A DNA stretch of 12,469 bases from positions 1 through 12,469 of the forward strand of contig CAMURX010000033.1 of the NCBI GenBank assembly GCA_947097615.1, given 5' to 3'. Every line of letters begins with the position of its first letter. The first letter of the stretch is position 1. This document shows positions 4,406 through 11,114 of this stretch, in pieces. The position numbers and the translations under genes were made by a program. The notes beneath the pieces were generated by a model. It ran no database searches, was not told the origin of the DNA, and saw only the letters and a list, made by a program, of their open reading frames with translations. This stretch comes from an uncultured Neisseria sp. GTDB lineage: Bacteria; Pseudomonadota; Gammaproteobacteria; Burkholderiales; Neisseriaceae.

Positions 4406-5245
4406 ATGAACATCCTCCTCCTCGGCGGCAGCGGCTTTATCGGCCGCCGTACCGCACGCCGCCTGCGCGAAGCGGGTCACAGCGTCCGCACCCCGTCGCA
4501 CGCCGAACTCGACCTGCTGCGCCCCGACAAAGCCGCCGCCGTGCCGCTGCTCGAAGGCTGCGGTGCAGTGATGAACTGCGTCGGCATCATGAGCCGCCGT
4601 GCCGACATTTTGGAAACCGTCCACCACACCACGCCCGCCCTGCTCGCCGCCTGGGCGAAAGAAGCGGGCGTGCGCCGCTGGGTGCAGCTCTCCGCGCTGG
4701 GCGCAGACCCCGCCCATGCCGTCGCTTTTCTTGCGAGCAAAGGGCGCGGCGACGCGGCCGTGGCGGCCGAATTGGACAGCGCAACCGCCCGCCCCTCCGT
4801 CGTGTACGGGCGCGGCGGCACGAGTTGCGAGCTTTTTATCAAACTCGCCCGCCTGCCCGTGCTGCCCTTGCCCGCAGGCGGCGCGTTCGCTTTGCAGCCC
4901 GTGCACGCCGAAGACGTTTCAGACGGCCTCTGCCGCCTGCTCGATACCCCGTCGGGCGCGGTCGTCGACATGACAGGCCGTCTGAAAACCACCCTCGCGG
5001 CCTACCTCGCCATCCTGCGGCAAACGCTGCACGGCAAACCGCCCGCCAAAATCCTGCCCATCCCCCTTGCCCTGCTGCGCCCCGCCCTACCCCTTGCCAA
5101 CATCCTAAGCAACGGTTTTCTCAGCCGCGACAGCATCCGCCTGCTGCAACAGGGTTCGTGCGCCGACCACGCCGCCTTCGCCGCCCTGCTCGGCCGCGAA
5201 CCGCTGGGCGCGGACGAATTCGCCCGCATGGCGGAATCCGATTAA
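4406..5245 (+). CDS. Atypical SDR (NAD(P)-binding) protein, stand-alone partner of DoxX-like proteins
   Basis: This 279-residue protein begins with a Rossmann dinucleotide-binding motif, GGSGFIG (Gly7, Gly10, Gly13), and continues with the NDUFA9/NmrA-like pattern VQLSALGAD (93-101), FLASK (108-112) and RPSVVYGRGG (129-138). In the Tyr-x-x-x-Lys position the Tyr is Phe108, so classical SDR catalysis is doubtful; this may be normal for the subfamily. Related proteins usually run to more than 400 residues with a C-terminal DoxX-like membrane domain. Here the chain ends without one, and a separate DoxX-like protein is encoded at 1934. The start at 4406 has only a weak AGAAAG site but places the first strand correctly. 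The substrate is unknown. Confidence 0.85.
   Translation: MNILLLGGSGFIGRRTARRLREAGHSVRTPSHAELDLLRPDKAAAVPLLEGCGAVMNCVGIMSRRADILETVHHTTPALLAAWAKEAGVRRWVQLSALGADPAHAVAFLASKGRGDAAVAAELDSATARPSVVYGRGGTSCELFIKLARLPVLPLPAGGAFALQPVHAEDVSDGLCRLLDTPSGAVVDMTGRLKTTLAAYLAILRQTLHGKPPAKILPIPLALLRPALPLANILSNGFLSRDSIRLLQQGSCADHAAFAALLGREPLGADEFARMAESD
4918..4929 (-). repeat. DNA uptake sequence within the SDR gene
   Basis: TTCAGACGGCCT is read in frame near residue 172 (VSDGL). A second copy in the opposite direction lies 46 bases on. Confidence 0.9.
4975..4986 (+). repeat. DNA uptake sequence within the SDR gene
   Basis: AGGCCGTCTGAA is read in frame as part of TGRLKT. Confidence 0.9.
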
Positions 5246-5250
5246 AATCC

Positions 5251-5284
5251 GAGGCCGTCTGAAAGCCGAGGCCGTCTGAAAGCC
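5251..5284 (+). repeat. Tandem duplication of a 17-base uptake-sequence unit
   Basis: GAGGCCGTCTGAAAGCC occurs twice in perfect tandem (5251-5267 and 5268-5284), so two uptake sequences sit 17 bases apart. The second copy is also the left arm of the hairpin at 5268-5302. Confidence 0.9.
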
Positions 5285-5302
5285 GAACTTTCAGACGGCC
5301 TC
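5268..5302. terminator. Uptake-sequence hairpin between the SDR gene and acpS
   Basis: GAGGCCGTCTGAAAG and CTTTCAGACGGCCTC form a perfect 15-bp stem around CCGAA. It lies 22 bases after the SDR stop. No U-run follows, so termination is likely by stem strength only. Confidence 0.6.
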
Positions 5303-5332
5303 AGACCAACCGCCAAACACAGGAGAAACGCC

Positions 5333-5710
5333 ATGATCCACGGCATCGGCACCGACATCGTGCTGGAAAAACGCATCGCCGCCCTCTACAAAAAACACGG
5401 CCGCGCCTTCGCCGAGCGCGTGCTGCACCCGGCCGAGCTGCCCGAATTCGAGGCCGCCGCCCGCCCCGCCGCCTTCCTCGCCAAACGCTTCGCCGCCAAA
5501 GAAGCCGTCGCCAAAGCCCTCGGCACGGGCATACGCGGCGCGGTATCCTTCCGCAATATCGGCGTCGGCCACACCGCGCAGGGCAAACCGGAAACCGTCT
5601 TCGCCCCGCCGCTGCAAGCCTTTCTCGACGAAATCGGCGTCGCGCGCGTCCACCTGAGCATTGCCGACGACAGCGGCACCGTCACCGCCTACGCCGTTGC
5701 CGAAAAATAA
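5333..5710 (+). CDS. acpS: Holo-[acyl-carrier-protein] synthase
   Basis: This 125-residue cytoplasmic enzyme transfers 4'-phosphopantetheine from coenzyme A to apo-ACP, activating it for fatty acid synthesis. The family length and motifs match: GIGTDIV at residues 4-10 with metal-binding Asp8, and FLAKRFAAKEAVAKALGTGI (48-67) with Glu57, which aligns with the second metal ligand of AcpS. The C-terminal HLSIADD corresponds to the conserved H-x-S-I-x-D/H. The start follows AGGAGA at good spacing. It sits between two uptake-sequence hairpins and so may be transcribed on its own, though no clear promoter is visible. PanB, encoded nearby, acts in the pathway that supplies coenzyme A. Confidence 0.97.
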   Translation: MIHGIGTDIVLEKRIAALYKKHGRAFAERVLHPAELPEFEAAARPAAFLAKRFAAKEAVAKALGTGIRGAVSFRNIGVGHTAQGKPETVFAPPLQAFLDEIGVARVHLSIADDSGTVTAYAVAEK

Positions 5711-5712
5711 TT

Positions 5713-5746
5713 TTCAGACGGCCTGTGCAGCCAAAGGCCGTCTGAA
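5713..5746. terminator. Uptake-sequence hairpin after acpS
   Basis: TTCAGACGGCCT (5713-5724) and AGGCCGTCTGAA (5735-5746) form a perfect 12-bp stem with a 10-base loop, starting 3 bases after the acpS stop. No U-run follows. Confidence 0.55.
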
Positions 5747-5768
5747 CAACCGACCAAAAGGAAAACCC

Positions 5769-6557
5769 GTGAACAAAATCCTCCCCGCCCTCCTCACCGC
5801 CGCCCTCACCCTGCCCGCCGCCGCGCAGCCGCCGAAAATCAAAACCGCGGAATTCACCGCCAAATACTGCCCCAAACCCGCGGCCGACAGCAGATGCAGC
5901 GAGTTCACCGTCTCCCGCCCCGTCTTCGCCGACCAAGCGCAAAACGCCTTTGCCGAAAACCTTATCCGCAAAATGTCGGTTACAGACGGCCTCAAAACCC
6001 TCACCAAAGCCGCCGCCCTGCACGAACTGAAAAAACGCGTCGATGAATTTCGCGATGACGAAGGCTACCCGCGCCACCAATACATCGCCGAAGTAGACCT
6101 CGAAGGCTACACCCCGCACTACTACGTCCTCTCCACCACCGACTACGAATACACCGGCGGCGCACACGGCGCGGGCGACGGCAGCGACTACGTTATCCCC
6201 CGCAGCGGAAAACCCGTCCCCCTCAAACTCGCCGACATCCTCCTGCCCGGCAAAAAAGCCGCCTTCGCCGCCCTGCACCGCCAAGGCATGCTCGACTACT
6301 ATCTGCAAGAAGGCGGCAAAACCCGCCAGGAAATCGAAGCGGATTTCGACAACAAAGACAGTTCCCACTACCTGACCGACGAACATCTGGAAAACTGGAC
6401 CTTCTACAAAAACGCCCTTTCCTATACCTACGGCACATACAGCTTCGGCAGCTACATCGACACCCCATCCTTCATCCTCCCCGCCGACAAACTCCAAGGC
6501 ATCGTCAAACCCGAAATCCTGCGCGAACTTAAAGCCTACCGCGAAGTGAAACGGTGA
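5769..6557 (+). CDS. Secreted RsiV/DUF3298 domain protein
   Basis: This 262-residue protein starts with GTG at 5769, supported by AAAAGGAAAA just upstream. An earlier in-frame ATG at 5661 lies within acpS and would hide the signal peptide. Residues 1-19 are a Sec signal (MNKILPALLTAALTLPAAA, cut before Gln20), so it is periplasmic or outer-membrane associated. Cys34 and Cys43 may form a disulfide. The core has the DUF3298/RsiV hallmark YEYTGGAHG (126-134), then SGKPVPLKLADILLPG, and ends with SFILPADKLQGIVKPEIL, the usual terminal strand and helix. Bacillus RsiV binds lysozyme through this domain; whether this protein does is not known. It has no transmembrane anti-sigma part, so a role as anti-sigma factor is unlikely. 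Confidence 0.88.
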   Translation: MNKILPALLTAALTLPAAAQPPKIKTAEFTAKYCPKPAADSRCSEFTVSRPVFADQAQNAFAENLIRKMSVTDGLKTLTKAAALHELKKRVDEFRDDEGYPRHQYIAEVDLEGYTPHYYVLSTTDYEYTGGAHGAGDGSDYVIPRSGKPVPLKLADILLPGKKAAFAALHRQGMLDYYLQEGGKTRQEIEADFDNKDSSHYLTDEHLENWTFYKNALSYTYGTYSFGSYIDTPSFILPADKLQGIVKPEILRELKAYREVKR

Positions 6558-6566
6558 TTTCCCGAA

Positions 6567-6617
6567 AGGCCGTCTGAAAATAAAGCCTCAACAAAGCCAA
6601 AACCTTTCAGACGGCCT
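6567..6617. repeat. Inverted pair of uptake sequences
   Basis: AGGCCGTCTGAA (6567-6578) faces TTCAGACGGCCT (6606-6617) across a 27-base loop between the DUF3298 gene and folK. The wide loop makes it a weaker terminator candidate than its neighbours. Confidence 0.55.
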
Positions 6618-6649
6618 CATCACCTCCTCCATAACGCCCGAAAACCGCC

Positions 6650-7141
6650 ATGACCGACACCCGCCCCGCCACCGCCGCCATCGCCTTCGGCAGCAACCTC
6701 GGCGCCTCCGCCGACACCGTCGCCCAAGCCGCAGGCCGTCTGAAAGCGCATCCGCACATCCTCTCCCTGCGCCTCTCGCCCCTCTACCGCACCACCCCCG
6801 TCGGCTATACCGACCAGCCCGATTTCACCAACGCCGCCGCCATCATCGAAACCACCCTCGCCGCCCGCGAACTGCTCGATCTGCTGCAACAAATCGAACA
6901 TGACTTCGGCCGCGAGCGCCCCTTTGCCAACGCCCCGCGCACCCTCGATTTGGACATCGTCGACTACGCGCACACAACATCCTCCGACCCCGCCCTCACC
7001 CTGCCGCACCCGCGCGCCCACCTGCGCGCCTTCGTCATGCGCCCCCTCGCCGACCTCGACCCCGCCTACATAATCGGGCAACACGGCACGGCGGGCGCGC
7101 TGGCCGACGCCCTCGGCGCGGACGGCATCCGTCTCCTATAA
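6650..7141 (+). CDS. folK: 2-amino-4-hydroxy-6-hydroxymethyldihydropteridine pyrophosphokinase
   Basis: This 163-residue cytoplasmic enzyme transfers pyrophosphate from ATP to 6-hydroxymethyl-dihydropterin, the step before dihydropteroate synthase in folate synthesis. The HPPK pattern is complete: FGSNLG (13-18), the RTTPVGYTDQPDFTNAA stretch (47-63), and the signature RTLDLDIVDY (97-106), whose Asp100 and Asp102 bind magnesium. PHPRAHLRAFVMRPLADLDP follows, as in all members. An uptake sequence (6733-6744) is read in frame as AGRLK at residues 28-32. The ribosome site before 6650 is poor. The following kinase and panB genes read the same way, an order I recall from other neisserial and betaproteobacterial genomes. 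Confidence 0.97.
   Translation: MTDTRPATAAIAFGSNLGASADTVAQAAGRLKAHPHILSLRLSPLYRTTPVGYTDQPDFTNAAAIIETTLAARELLDLLQQIEHDFGRERPFANAPRTLDLDIVDYAHTTSSDPALTLPHPRAHLRAFVMRPLADLDPAYIIGQHGTAGALADALGADGIRLL
6733..6744 (+). repeat. DNA uptake sequence within folK
   Basis: AGGCCGTCTGAA is read in frame (Ala-Gly-Arg-Leu-Lys) in the first helix region of folK. Confidence 0.9.
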
Positions 7142-7155
7142 ACAAACACAGACCC

Positions 7156-7188
7156 GCAGGCCGTCTGAAAACCTTTCAGACGGCCTGC
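7156..7188. terminator. Uptake-sequence hairpin after folK
   Basis: GCAGGCCGTCTGAAA and TTTCAGACGGCCTGC form a perfect 15-bp stem with a 3-base loop, 14 bases after the folK stop. A promoter for the next gene begins 7 bases beyond it, which suggests a transcription boundary here. Confidence 0.65.
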
Positions 7189-7194
7189 CTGCTG

Positions 7195-7224
7195 TTGGAA
7201 AGCCCGCGCCCGAAGCCGTATAAT
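7195..7224 (+). promoter_or_regulatory. Sigma-70-type promoter of the deoxynucleoside kinase gene
   Basis: TTGGAA (7195-7200) and TATAAT (7219-7224) are 18 bases apart. Transcription would begin near 7231, about 26 bases before the start codon at 7257. Confidence 0.7.
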
Positions 7225-7256
7225 CCGCCCCTTTGCCGACAAACAGGAACCAGGCG

Positions 7257-7901
7257 ATGGATTACCGATACATAGTGGTCGAAGGCTCGATAGGCAGCGG
7301 CAAGTCCGAACTCGCGCGGCGGCTGGCGGGCTATTTCGACGCGCTCTACCTCACCGAAAGCCCCGAAACCAACCCCTTCCTCTCACTCTTCTACGAAAAC
7401 GCAGCCAACCACGGCCTCGCCACCGAACTGCAATTCCTGCTGCGCCGCGTGAAGGCCATCGACATCATCAACGCCGAAGAAGCCAAAGGAGGCCGCGTCG
7501 TTGCCGATTTTCTGCTGGAAAAAGACCAGATTTTCGTACCCGTCGTGCTCGACGACGACGAAAACGCCAATGAACAGACCCTGTTTTGGGAAGCCAAACA
7601 CCGCATCATGCCCGAGATGCCCGTTCCCGACCTCGTCATTTATCTGCAAACCGCCGACGAAGCTGCCGACAAACGCCTGATTTCGCGCGGCGGCGGCACG
7701 TTCAACCTCTTCCCCGCAGGCTACCTCGGCCGCATCCGCGAAGAATACCGCCGCTTCTTCCACCTTTACGACAACGCCCCGCTGCTCATCGCCAACGACG
7801 AAATGGACTTCACCGGCAACGACGACCATTTCGAGCTGCTCCTGCGTACCATCAGCCACATGCAGGGCAACCGCCACTACCTCAACCTCAAAGACATCTG
7901 A
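7257..7901 (+). CDS. Deoxynucleoside kinase family protein
   Basis: This 214-residue cytoplasmic protein has the fold of the dCK/dGK family, which phosphorylates deoxynucleosides from ATP for nucleotide salvage. The P-loop is GSIGSGKS (10-17). TESPETNPFLSLFY (33-46) is the substrate-proximal helix region, and VVADFLLEKDQIF (81-93) matches the conserved strand and helix carrying the catalytic acidic residue. DLVIYLQ (125-131) leads to the lid, which reads SRGGG rather than the common Arg-Gly-Arg. YLGRIREEYRRFFHLYDNAPLLI (159-181) is the usual C-terminal block. The start at 7257 has an AGGAA-like site. The gene lies between folK and panB. Substrate preference cannot be read from the sequence. 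Confidence 0.88.
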   Translation: MDYRYIVVEGSIGSGKSELARRLAGYFDALYLTESPETNPFLSLFYENAANHGLATELQFLLRRVKAIDIINAEEAKGGRVVADFLLEKDQIFVPVVLDDDENANEQTLFWEAKHRIMPEMPVPDLVIYLQTADEAADKRLISRGGGTFNLFPAGYLGRIREEYRRFFHLYDNAPLLIANDEMDFTGNDDHFELLLRTISHMQGNRHYLNLKDI

Positions 7902-7906
7902 CCCTT

Positions 7907-7939
7907 TTCAGACGGCCTCCAAACAAAAGGCCGTCTGAA
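7907..7939. terminator. Uptake-sequence hairpin between the kinase gene and panB
   Basis: TTCAGACGGCCT (7907-7918) and AGGCCGTCTGAA (7928-7939) form a perfect 12-bp stem with a 9-base loop, 5 bases after the kinase stop. No U-run follows on the plus strand. Confidence 0.55.
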
Positions 7940-7967
7940 ACACATACACACCACACAAAGGAACACC

Positions 7968-8756
7968 GTGATTACCGTCAACACCCTGAAAAAAATGAAA
8001 GCCGACGGCGAAAAAATCGCCATGCTCACCGCCTACGAAGCCAGCTTCGCCGCCCTGATGGACGACGCGGGCGTCGACACCCTCCTCGTCGGCGACTCGC
8101 TGGGCATGACCGTGCAGGGACAAAGCTCCACCCTGCCCGTCACCCTCGCCGACATGTGCTACCACACCGCCGCCGTCGCCCGCGGCGCGAAAAACGCCCT
8201 CATCCTCGCCGACCTGCCCTTCGGCGCCTACCAGCAGAGCAAAGAACAGGCTTTCGCCGCCGCCGCCGAACTGATGGCCGCCGGCGCGCACATGGTCAAA
8301 CTCGAAGGCGGCGTATGGATGGCCGAAACCACCGAATTTCTGCAACTGCGCGGCATCCCCGTCTGCGCCCACATCGGCCTCACCCCCCAGTCCGTCCACG
8401 CCTTCGGCGGCTACAAAGTGCAGGGCAAGGCCGACGGCGGCGCAGCGCTGACGGCCGACGCAAAAGCCCACGACGCGGCGGGCGCGGCCATGATACTGAT
8501 GGAATGCGTGCCCGCCGCCCTCGGCAAAGCCGTTACCGAAGCCGTCGCCGCGCCCACCATCGGCATCGGCGCGGGCGTCGACTGCGACGGCCAAGTGCTC
8601 GTCATGCACGACATGCTCGGCGTCTTCCCCGGCCACACCGCCCGCTTCGTCAAAAACTTTATGGCCGGGCAGGACAGCATCCAAGCCGCCGTCAAAGCCT
8701 ACGTCGCCGCCGTGAAAAACAAAACCTTCCCCGCCGCCGAACACAGCTTTTTGTAA
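7968..8756 (+). CDS. panB: 3-methyl-2-oxobutanoate hydroxymethyltransferase
   Basis: This 262-residue cytoplasmic enzyme makes ketopantoate from 2-oxoisovalerate and methylenetetrahydrofolate, the first committed step to pantothenate and coenzyme A. The start is GTG at 7968, preceded by AAAGGAA. Conserved residues are in place: VGDSLGM with Asp43 and Asp82 (metal and substrate binding), KLEGG with Glu113, [18 protein letters not shown] (136-153), and Glu179 in MECVP, the catalytic base of the family. Length and order match E. coli PanB throughout. It uses a folate cofactor, so its position near folK makes metabolic sense. panC is not in the window. Confidence 0.98.
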   Translation: MITVNTLKKMKADGEKIAMLTAYEASFAALMDDAGVDTLLVGDSLGMTVQGQSSTLPVTLADMCYHTAAVARGAKNALILADLPFGAYQQSKEQAFAAAAELMAAGAHMVKLEGGVWMAETTEFLQLRGIPVCAHIGLTPQSVHAFGGYKVQGKADGGAALTADAKAHDAAGAAMILMECVPAALGKAVTEAVAAPTIGIGAGVDCDGQVLVMHDMLGVFPGHTARFVKNFMAGQDSIQAAVKAYVAAVKNKTFPAAEHSFL

Positions 8757-8762
8757 ACCGCC

Positions 8763-8803
8763 TTTTCAGACGGCCTCACGCAATCGGTGAGGCCGTCTGA
8801 AAA
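8763..8803. terminator. Long uptake-sequence hairpin after panB
   Basis: TTTTCAGACGGCCTCAC (8763-8779) and GTGAGGCCGTCTGAAAA (8787-8803) form a perfect 17-bp stem with a 7-base loop, 6 bases after the panB stop. It is the likely end of the panB transcript. Confidence 0.65.
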
Positions 8804-8810
8804 CCCTGTA

Positions 8811-8822
8811 AGGCCGTCTGAA
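8811..8822 (+). repeat. DNA uptake sequence before mutM
   Basis: A third copy stands 9 bases after the hairpin and continues as a direct repeat with its right arm (GGCCGTCTGAAAACC in both). It ends 13 bases before the mutM start, where a ribosome site would be expected. Confidence 0.9.
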
Positions 8823-8835
8823 AACCGCAAACGCC

Positions 8836-9657
8836 ATGCCCGAACTGCCCGAAGTCGAAACCACCCTGCGCGGCATCGCCCCGCACATCACCGGTAAAAC
8901 CGTCGCCGCCCTCGCTGTGCGCCAAAGCAAACTGCGCCTGCCCGTGCCGCCCGGTTTGGCCGACACCTTGGCAGGGCAAACCGTGCTCGAATGCGGCCGC
9001 CGCGCCAAATACCTCCTCGTCCGCTTCGCCCACGGCATCCTCCTTATCCATCTCGGCATGTCGGGCAGCCTGCGCGTTTTCACCCCCGGCCAAGCACCCG
9101 AAGCGGGAAAACACGACCACCTCGACATCGCCTTTTCAGACGACACCCTGCTGCGTTTCCACGACCCGCGCCGCTTCGGCATCGTCACATGGTATGCGGG
9201 CGCGGCCGAAACCCATCCCCTGCTGCAACACCTCGCCCCCGAGCCGCTGGGCGCGGACTTCACCGCCGACTATCTCCACACCGTCCTGCAAAGCCGCCGC
9301 AGCCCCGTCAAAACCGTGCTGATGGACAACCGCGCCGTCGTCGGCGTCGGCAACATCTACGCCAACGAAAGCCTGTCCGCCGCCCGCATCTCGCCGCTGC
9401 GCCCCGCCGACAGCCTCACGCGCGACGAAGCCGCCACTCTCGCACACAGCATCCGCGACACCCTCGAGCGCGCCATCGCCAAAGGCGGCAGCACCCTGCG
9501 TGATTTCGTCGACAGCAGCGGCAACAGCGGCTATTTCCAACAGGAATACCGCGTCTACGGCCGCGACGGCCAAGCCTGCGCCGAATGCGGCGCAACCATT
9601 GTCAAAACCACCCTCGGCAGCCGCGGCACGTTCTACTGCCCCGTCTGCCAGCAATAA
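8836..9657 (+). CDS. mutM: Formamidopyrimidine-DNA glycosylase
   Basis: This 273-residue base-excision repair enzyme removes 8-oxoguanine and formamidopyrimidines and nicks the abasic site. The start is fixed by the sequence Met-Pro-Glu-Leu-Pro-Glu: Pro2 is the catalytic nucleophile after Met removal and Glu3 assists. Lys58 in RRAKYLL is the conserved beta-strand lysine. GMSGSLR (74-80), DPRRFG and the helix-two-turn-helix [11 protein letters not shown] follow. The zinc finger at the end has Cys248, Cys251, Cys268 and Cys271, with Arg263 contacting DNA. No Shine-Dalgarno site is visible, since an uptake sequence fills that place. Three uptake sequences precede and three follow the gene. It converges on argA. 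Confidence 0.98.
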   Translation: MPELPEVETTLRGIAPHITGKTVAALAVRQSKLRLPVPPGLADTLAGQTVLECGRRAKYLLVRFAHGILLIHLGMSGSLRVFTPGQAPEAGKHDHLDIAFSDDTLLRFHDPRRFGIVTWYAGAAETHPLLQHLAPEPLGADFTADYLHTVLQSRRSPVKTVLMDNRAVVGVGNIYANESLSAARISPLRPADSLTRDEAATLAHSIRDTLERAIAKGGSTLRDFVDSSGNSGYFQQEYRVYGRDGQACAECGATIVKTTLGSRGTFYCPVCQQ

Positions 9658-9662
9658 GCAAC

Positions 9663-9674
9663 AGGCCGTCTGAA
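9663..9674 (+). repeat. DNA uptake sequence after mutM
   Basis: A single AGGCCGTCTGAA lies 5 bases after the mutM stop and before the main terminator. Confidence 0.9.
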
Positions 9675-9689
9675 AGCGCCCCCGCAGCA

Positions 9690-9735
9690 AAAAGGCCGTC
9701 TGAAAACACTGCTTCGTGTTTTCAGACGGCCTTTT
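9690..9735. terminator. Bidirectional intrinsic terminator between mutM and argA
   Basis: AAAAGGCCGTCTGAAAACAC (9690-9709) and its exact complement at 9716-9735 form a perfect 20-bp stem with a TGCTTC loop. Each strand ends in a T-run (TTTT on both), so it can stop transcription from mutM on the plus strand and argA on the minus strand. The stem contains two uptake sequences. Confidence 0.92.
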
Positions 9736-9767
9736 GTCCGCCCTGCATTTTGTACGTTTTATACGGT

Positions 9768-11099
9768 CTATCCCGCTTGTCCCGCATCGTCCAAGCCGAG
9801 CACGAAAACGGCCGACTGCCGCCCGCTGCTGCGGTATTCGGCCTGCCGTGCGGCGGGCAGGTCGGCGACAGAGGCCGTCTGAAAGCCGCGTTCGGCGAAC
9901 CAGTCGCCCGTTTGCGTGGAGAGGGCAAACAGCTTTTTCAGGCGCAGGCTGCGGGCGCGGCCGATCAGGTGTTGCAGCAGCAGCTCGCCGTAGCCGCCGT
10001 CCTGCGCTTCGGGCGAAACAGCGAGGCAGGCCAGCTCGCCGCTCTCGGGCGCGTCGGCAAAGGTTTTCAGGGAGACGCAGCCGTAGATTTGGCGGTCGTG
10101 TTCGAGCACGGAAAAACCGCCGATATGGGTTTCCAGATATTCGCGGCTGCGGTGCACGAGTATACCCTGCGCTTCGAGCGGGCGGATAAGGGCGATGAGG
10201 TCGGGGATGTCGCTGCCTTCGGCGGGGCGGATGCGCATAAAGGGGGCTTGGGCAACGGCGGTGCCCGTGCCGCTGCGGGTGAAAAGTTCGCCGATCAGGT
10301 CGCCGTCGGCAAGGCCGGAGAGGATTTGGCAGCGCTGCACGCCTTTGTCCACGGCGTTGAGGGCGGTGCGCAACAGGTCGCGCTGCTGCGGCAGGATGCC
10401 GCCGTTTTTCAGACGGCCTTCGGCTTCTTCGGATGAAAGATTGCTCAGGCGGCGGCCTTTTTCGTCGAGTATGCCTTCCTCTTCGATCAGGAAAACGAGT
10501 TTTTCCGCCTGCAAGGCGGCGGCGGCGGCCTCGGCGATGTCGGTCATGGCGAGGTTGAAGGTTTTGCCGCCCAGCGAGGCGGCCAGCGGGCTGATGAGGA
10601 CGACGGCGCCGCTGTCGAGGCAGGACTGCACGGCTTCGGCGTTGGTTTTGCGCACGCAGCCGGTGTAGCCCATGTCGATGCCGTCGATGATGCCGAGGGG
10701 GCGGGCACAAACGAAGTTGCCCGACACAACGCGCAGGCGGCGGCCGCGCTGCGGCGAGTGCGACAGGCCGACAGACAGCGCGGCTTCGATTTCGTAATTC
10801 AGACGGCCGCAAACCTGTTTGGCAATTTCGATTACGGTGTCGTCGGTGATGCGGCGACCCAGATGGTAGCGCGGCTCGATGCCCTGCGCGGCGCAGGCGG
10901 CGCTGATTTGGCTGCGGCTGCCGTACACCAGCACCAGGCGGATGCCCAGCCCCGCCATCAGGGCGAGATCGGCGGCAATCGGGCGGAAACGTTCGGGCGT
11001 AAGCAGGCTGCCGGCAATGCCGGCCACCAGCGTTTTGCCGCGCAGATAGTCGATATAGGGCGCGGCTTCGCGGAAGTGGCGGATAAAGGCGGGCGGCAT
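9768..11099 (-). CDS. argA: N-acetylglutamate synthase (amino-acid N-acetyltransferase)
   Basis: This 443-residue cytoplasmic enzyme acetylates glutamate with acetyl-CoA, the first step of arginine synthesis. It has the two-domain ArgA build. An amino-acid-kinase-like domain (about residues 1-280) has LVLVYGSRSQI (55-65), GRRITDD and VRKTNAEAV, and usually carries feedback inhibition by arginine. A GNAT acetyltransferase domain (about 290-443) has LACLAVSPEAQDGGYGELLLQHL, the acetyl-CoA binding motif. The length equals E. coli ArgA. Uptake sequences within the gene are read in frame. The start at 11099 has no clear ribosome site: it lies 4 bases after the stop of the zinc-ribbon gene, and an uptake sequence fills the space, so translation probably depends on coupling. 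Confidence 0.97.
   Translation of the reverse strand: MPPAFIRHFREAAPYIDYLRGKTLVAGIAGSLLTPERFRPIAADLALMAGLGIRLVLVYGSRSQISAACAAQGIEPRYHLGRRITDDTVIEIAKQVCGRLNYEIEAALSVGLSHSPQRGRRLRVVSGNFVCARPLGIIDGIDMGYTGCVRKTNAEAVQSCLDSGAVVLISPLAASLGGKTFNLAMTDIAEAAAAALQAEKLVFLIEEEGILDEKGRRLSNLSSEEAEGRLKNGGILPQQRDLLRTALNAVDKGVQRCQILSGLADGDLIGELFTRSGTGTAVAQAPFMRIRPAEGSDIPDLIALIRPLEAQGILVHRSREYLETHIGGFSVLEHDRQIYGCVSLKTFADAPESGELACLAVSPEAQDGGYGELLLQHLIGRARSLRLKKLFALSTQTGDWFAERGFQTASVADLPAARQAEYRSSGRQSAVFVLGLDDAGQAG
9872..9883 (+). repeat. DNA uptake sequence within argA
   Basis: Read on the minus strand it encodes Phe-Gln-Thr-Ala near the C-terminus of the GNAT domain. Confidence 0.9.
10408..10419 (-). repeat. DNA uptake sequence within argA
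   Basis: Read on the minus strand it encodes the Gly-Arg-Leu-Lys of EGRLKNGG, in the linker side of the kinase-like domain. A one-mismatch copy lies at about 10800. Confidence 0.9.
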
Positions 11100-11102
11100 G
11101 GG

Positions 11103-11114
11103 TTCAGACGGCCT
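11103..11114 (-). repeat. DNA uptake sequence forming a stop codon and the argA leader
   Basis: On the minus strand AGGCCGTCTGAA contains the TGA stop of the zinc-ribbon gene, and its end lies 3 bases before the ATG of argA. Confidence 0.9.

Noticed and set aside
5661..5768. ATG start of the DUF3298 protein within acpS
   Set aside because: It would place 36 non-signal residues before a clean Sec signal that begins at the GTG with its own ribosome site.
7586..8800. A 404-codon plus-strand open frame across the kinase gene and panB
   Set aside because: It is a frame-shifted shadow of two well-supported genes with an extremely Arg-rich translation.
5251..9735. CRISPR array from the many short repeats
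   Set aside because: The repeats are DNA uptake sequences in irregular spacing and both orientations, paired as hairpins between genes, with no spacers.
9136..10812. A 558-codon minus-strand open frame across mutM and argA
   Set aside because: It is antisense to mutM and out of frame in argA, spans the strong terminator, and its translation is Arg/Pro/Ala-rich with no domain. High GC content removes stops.
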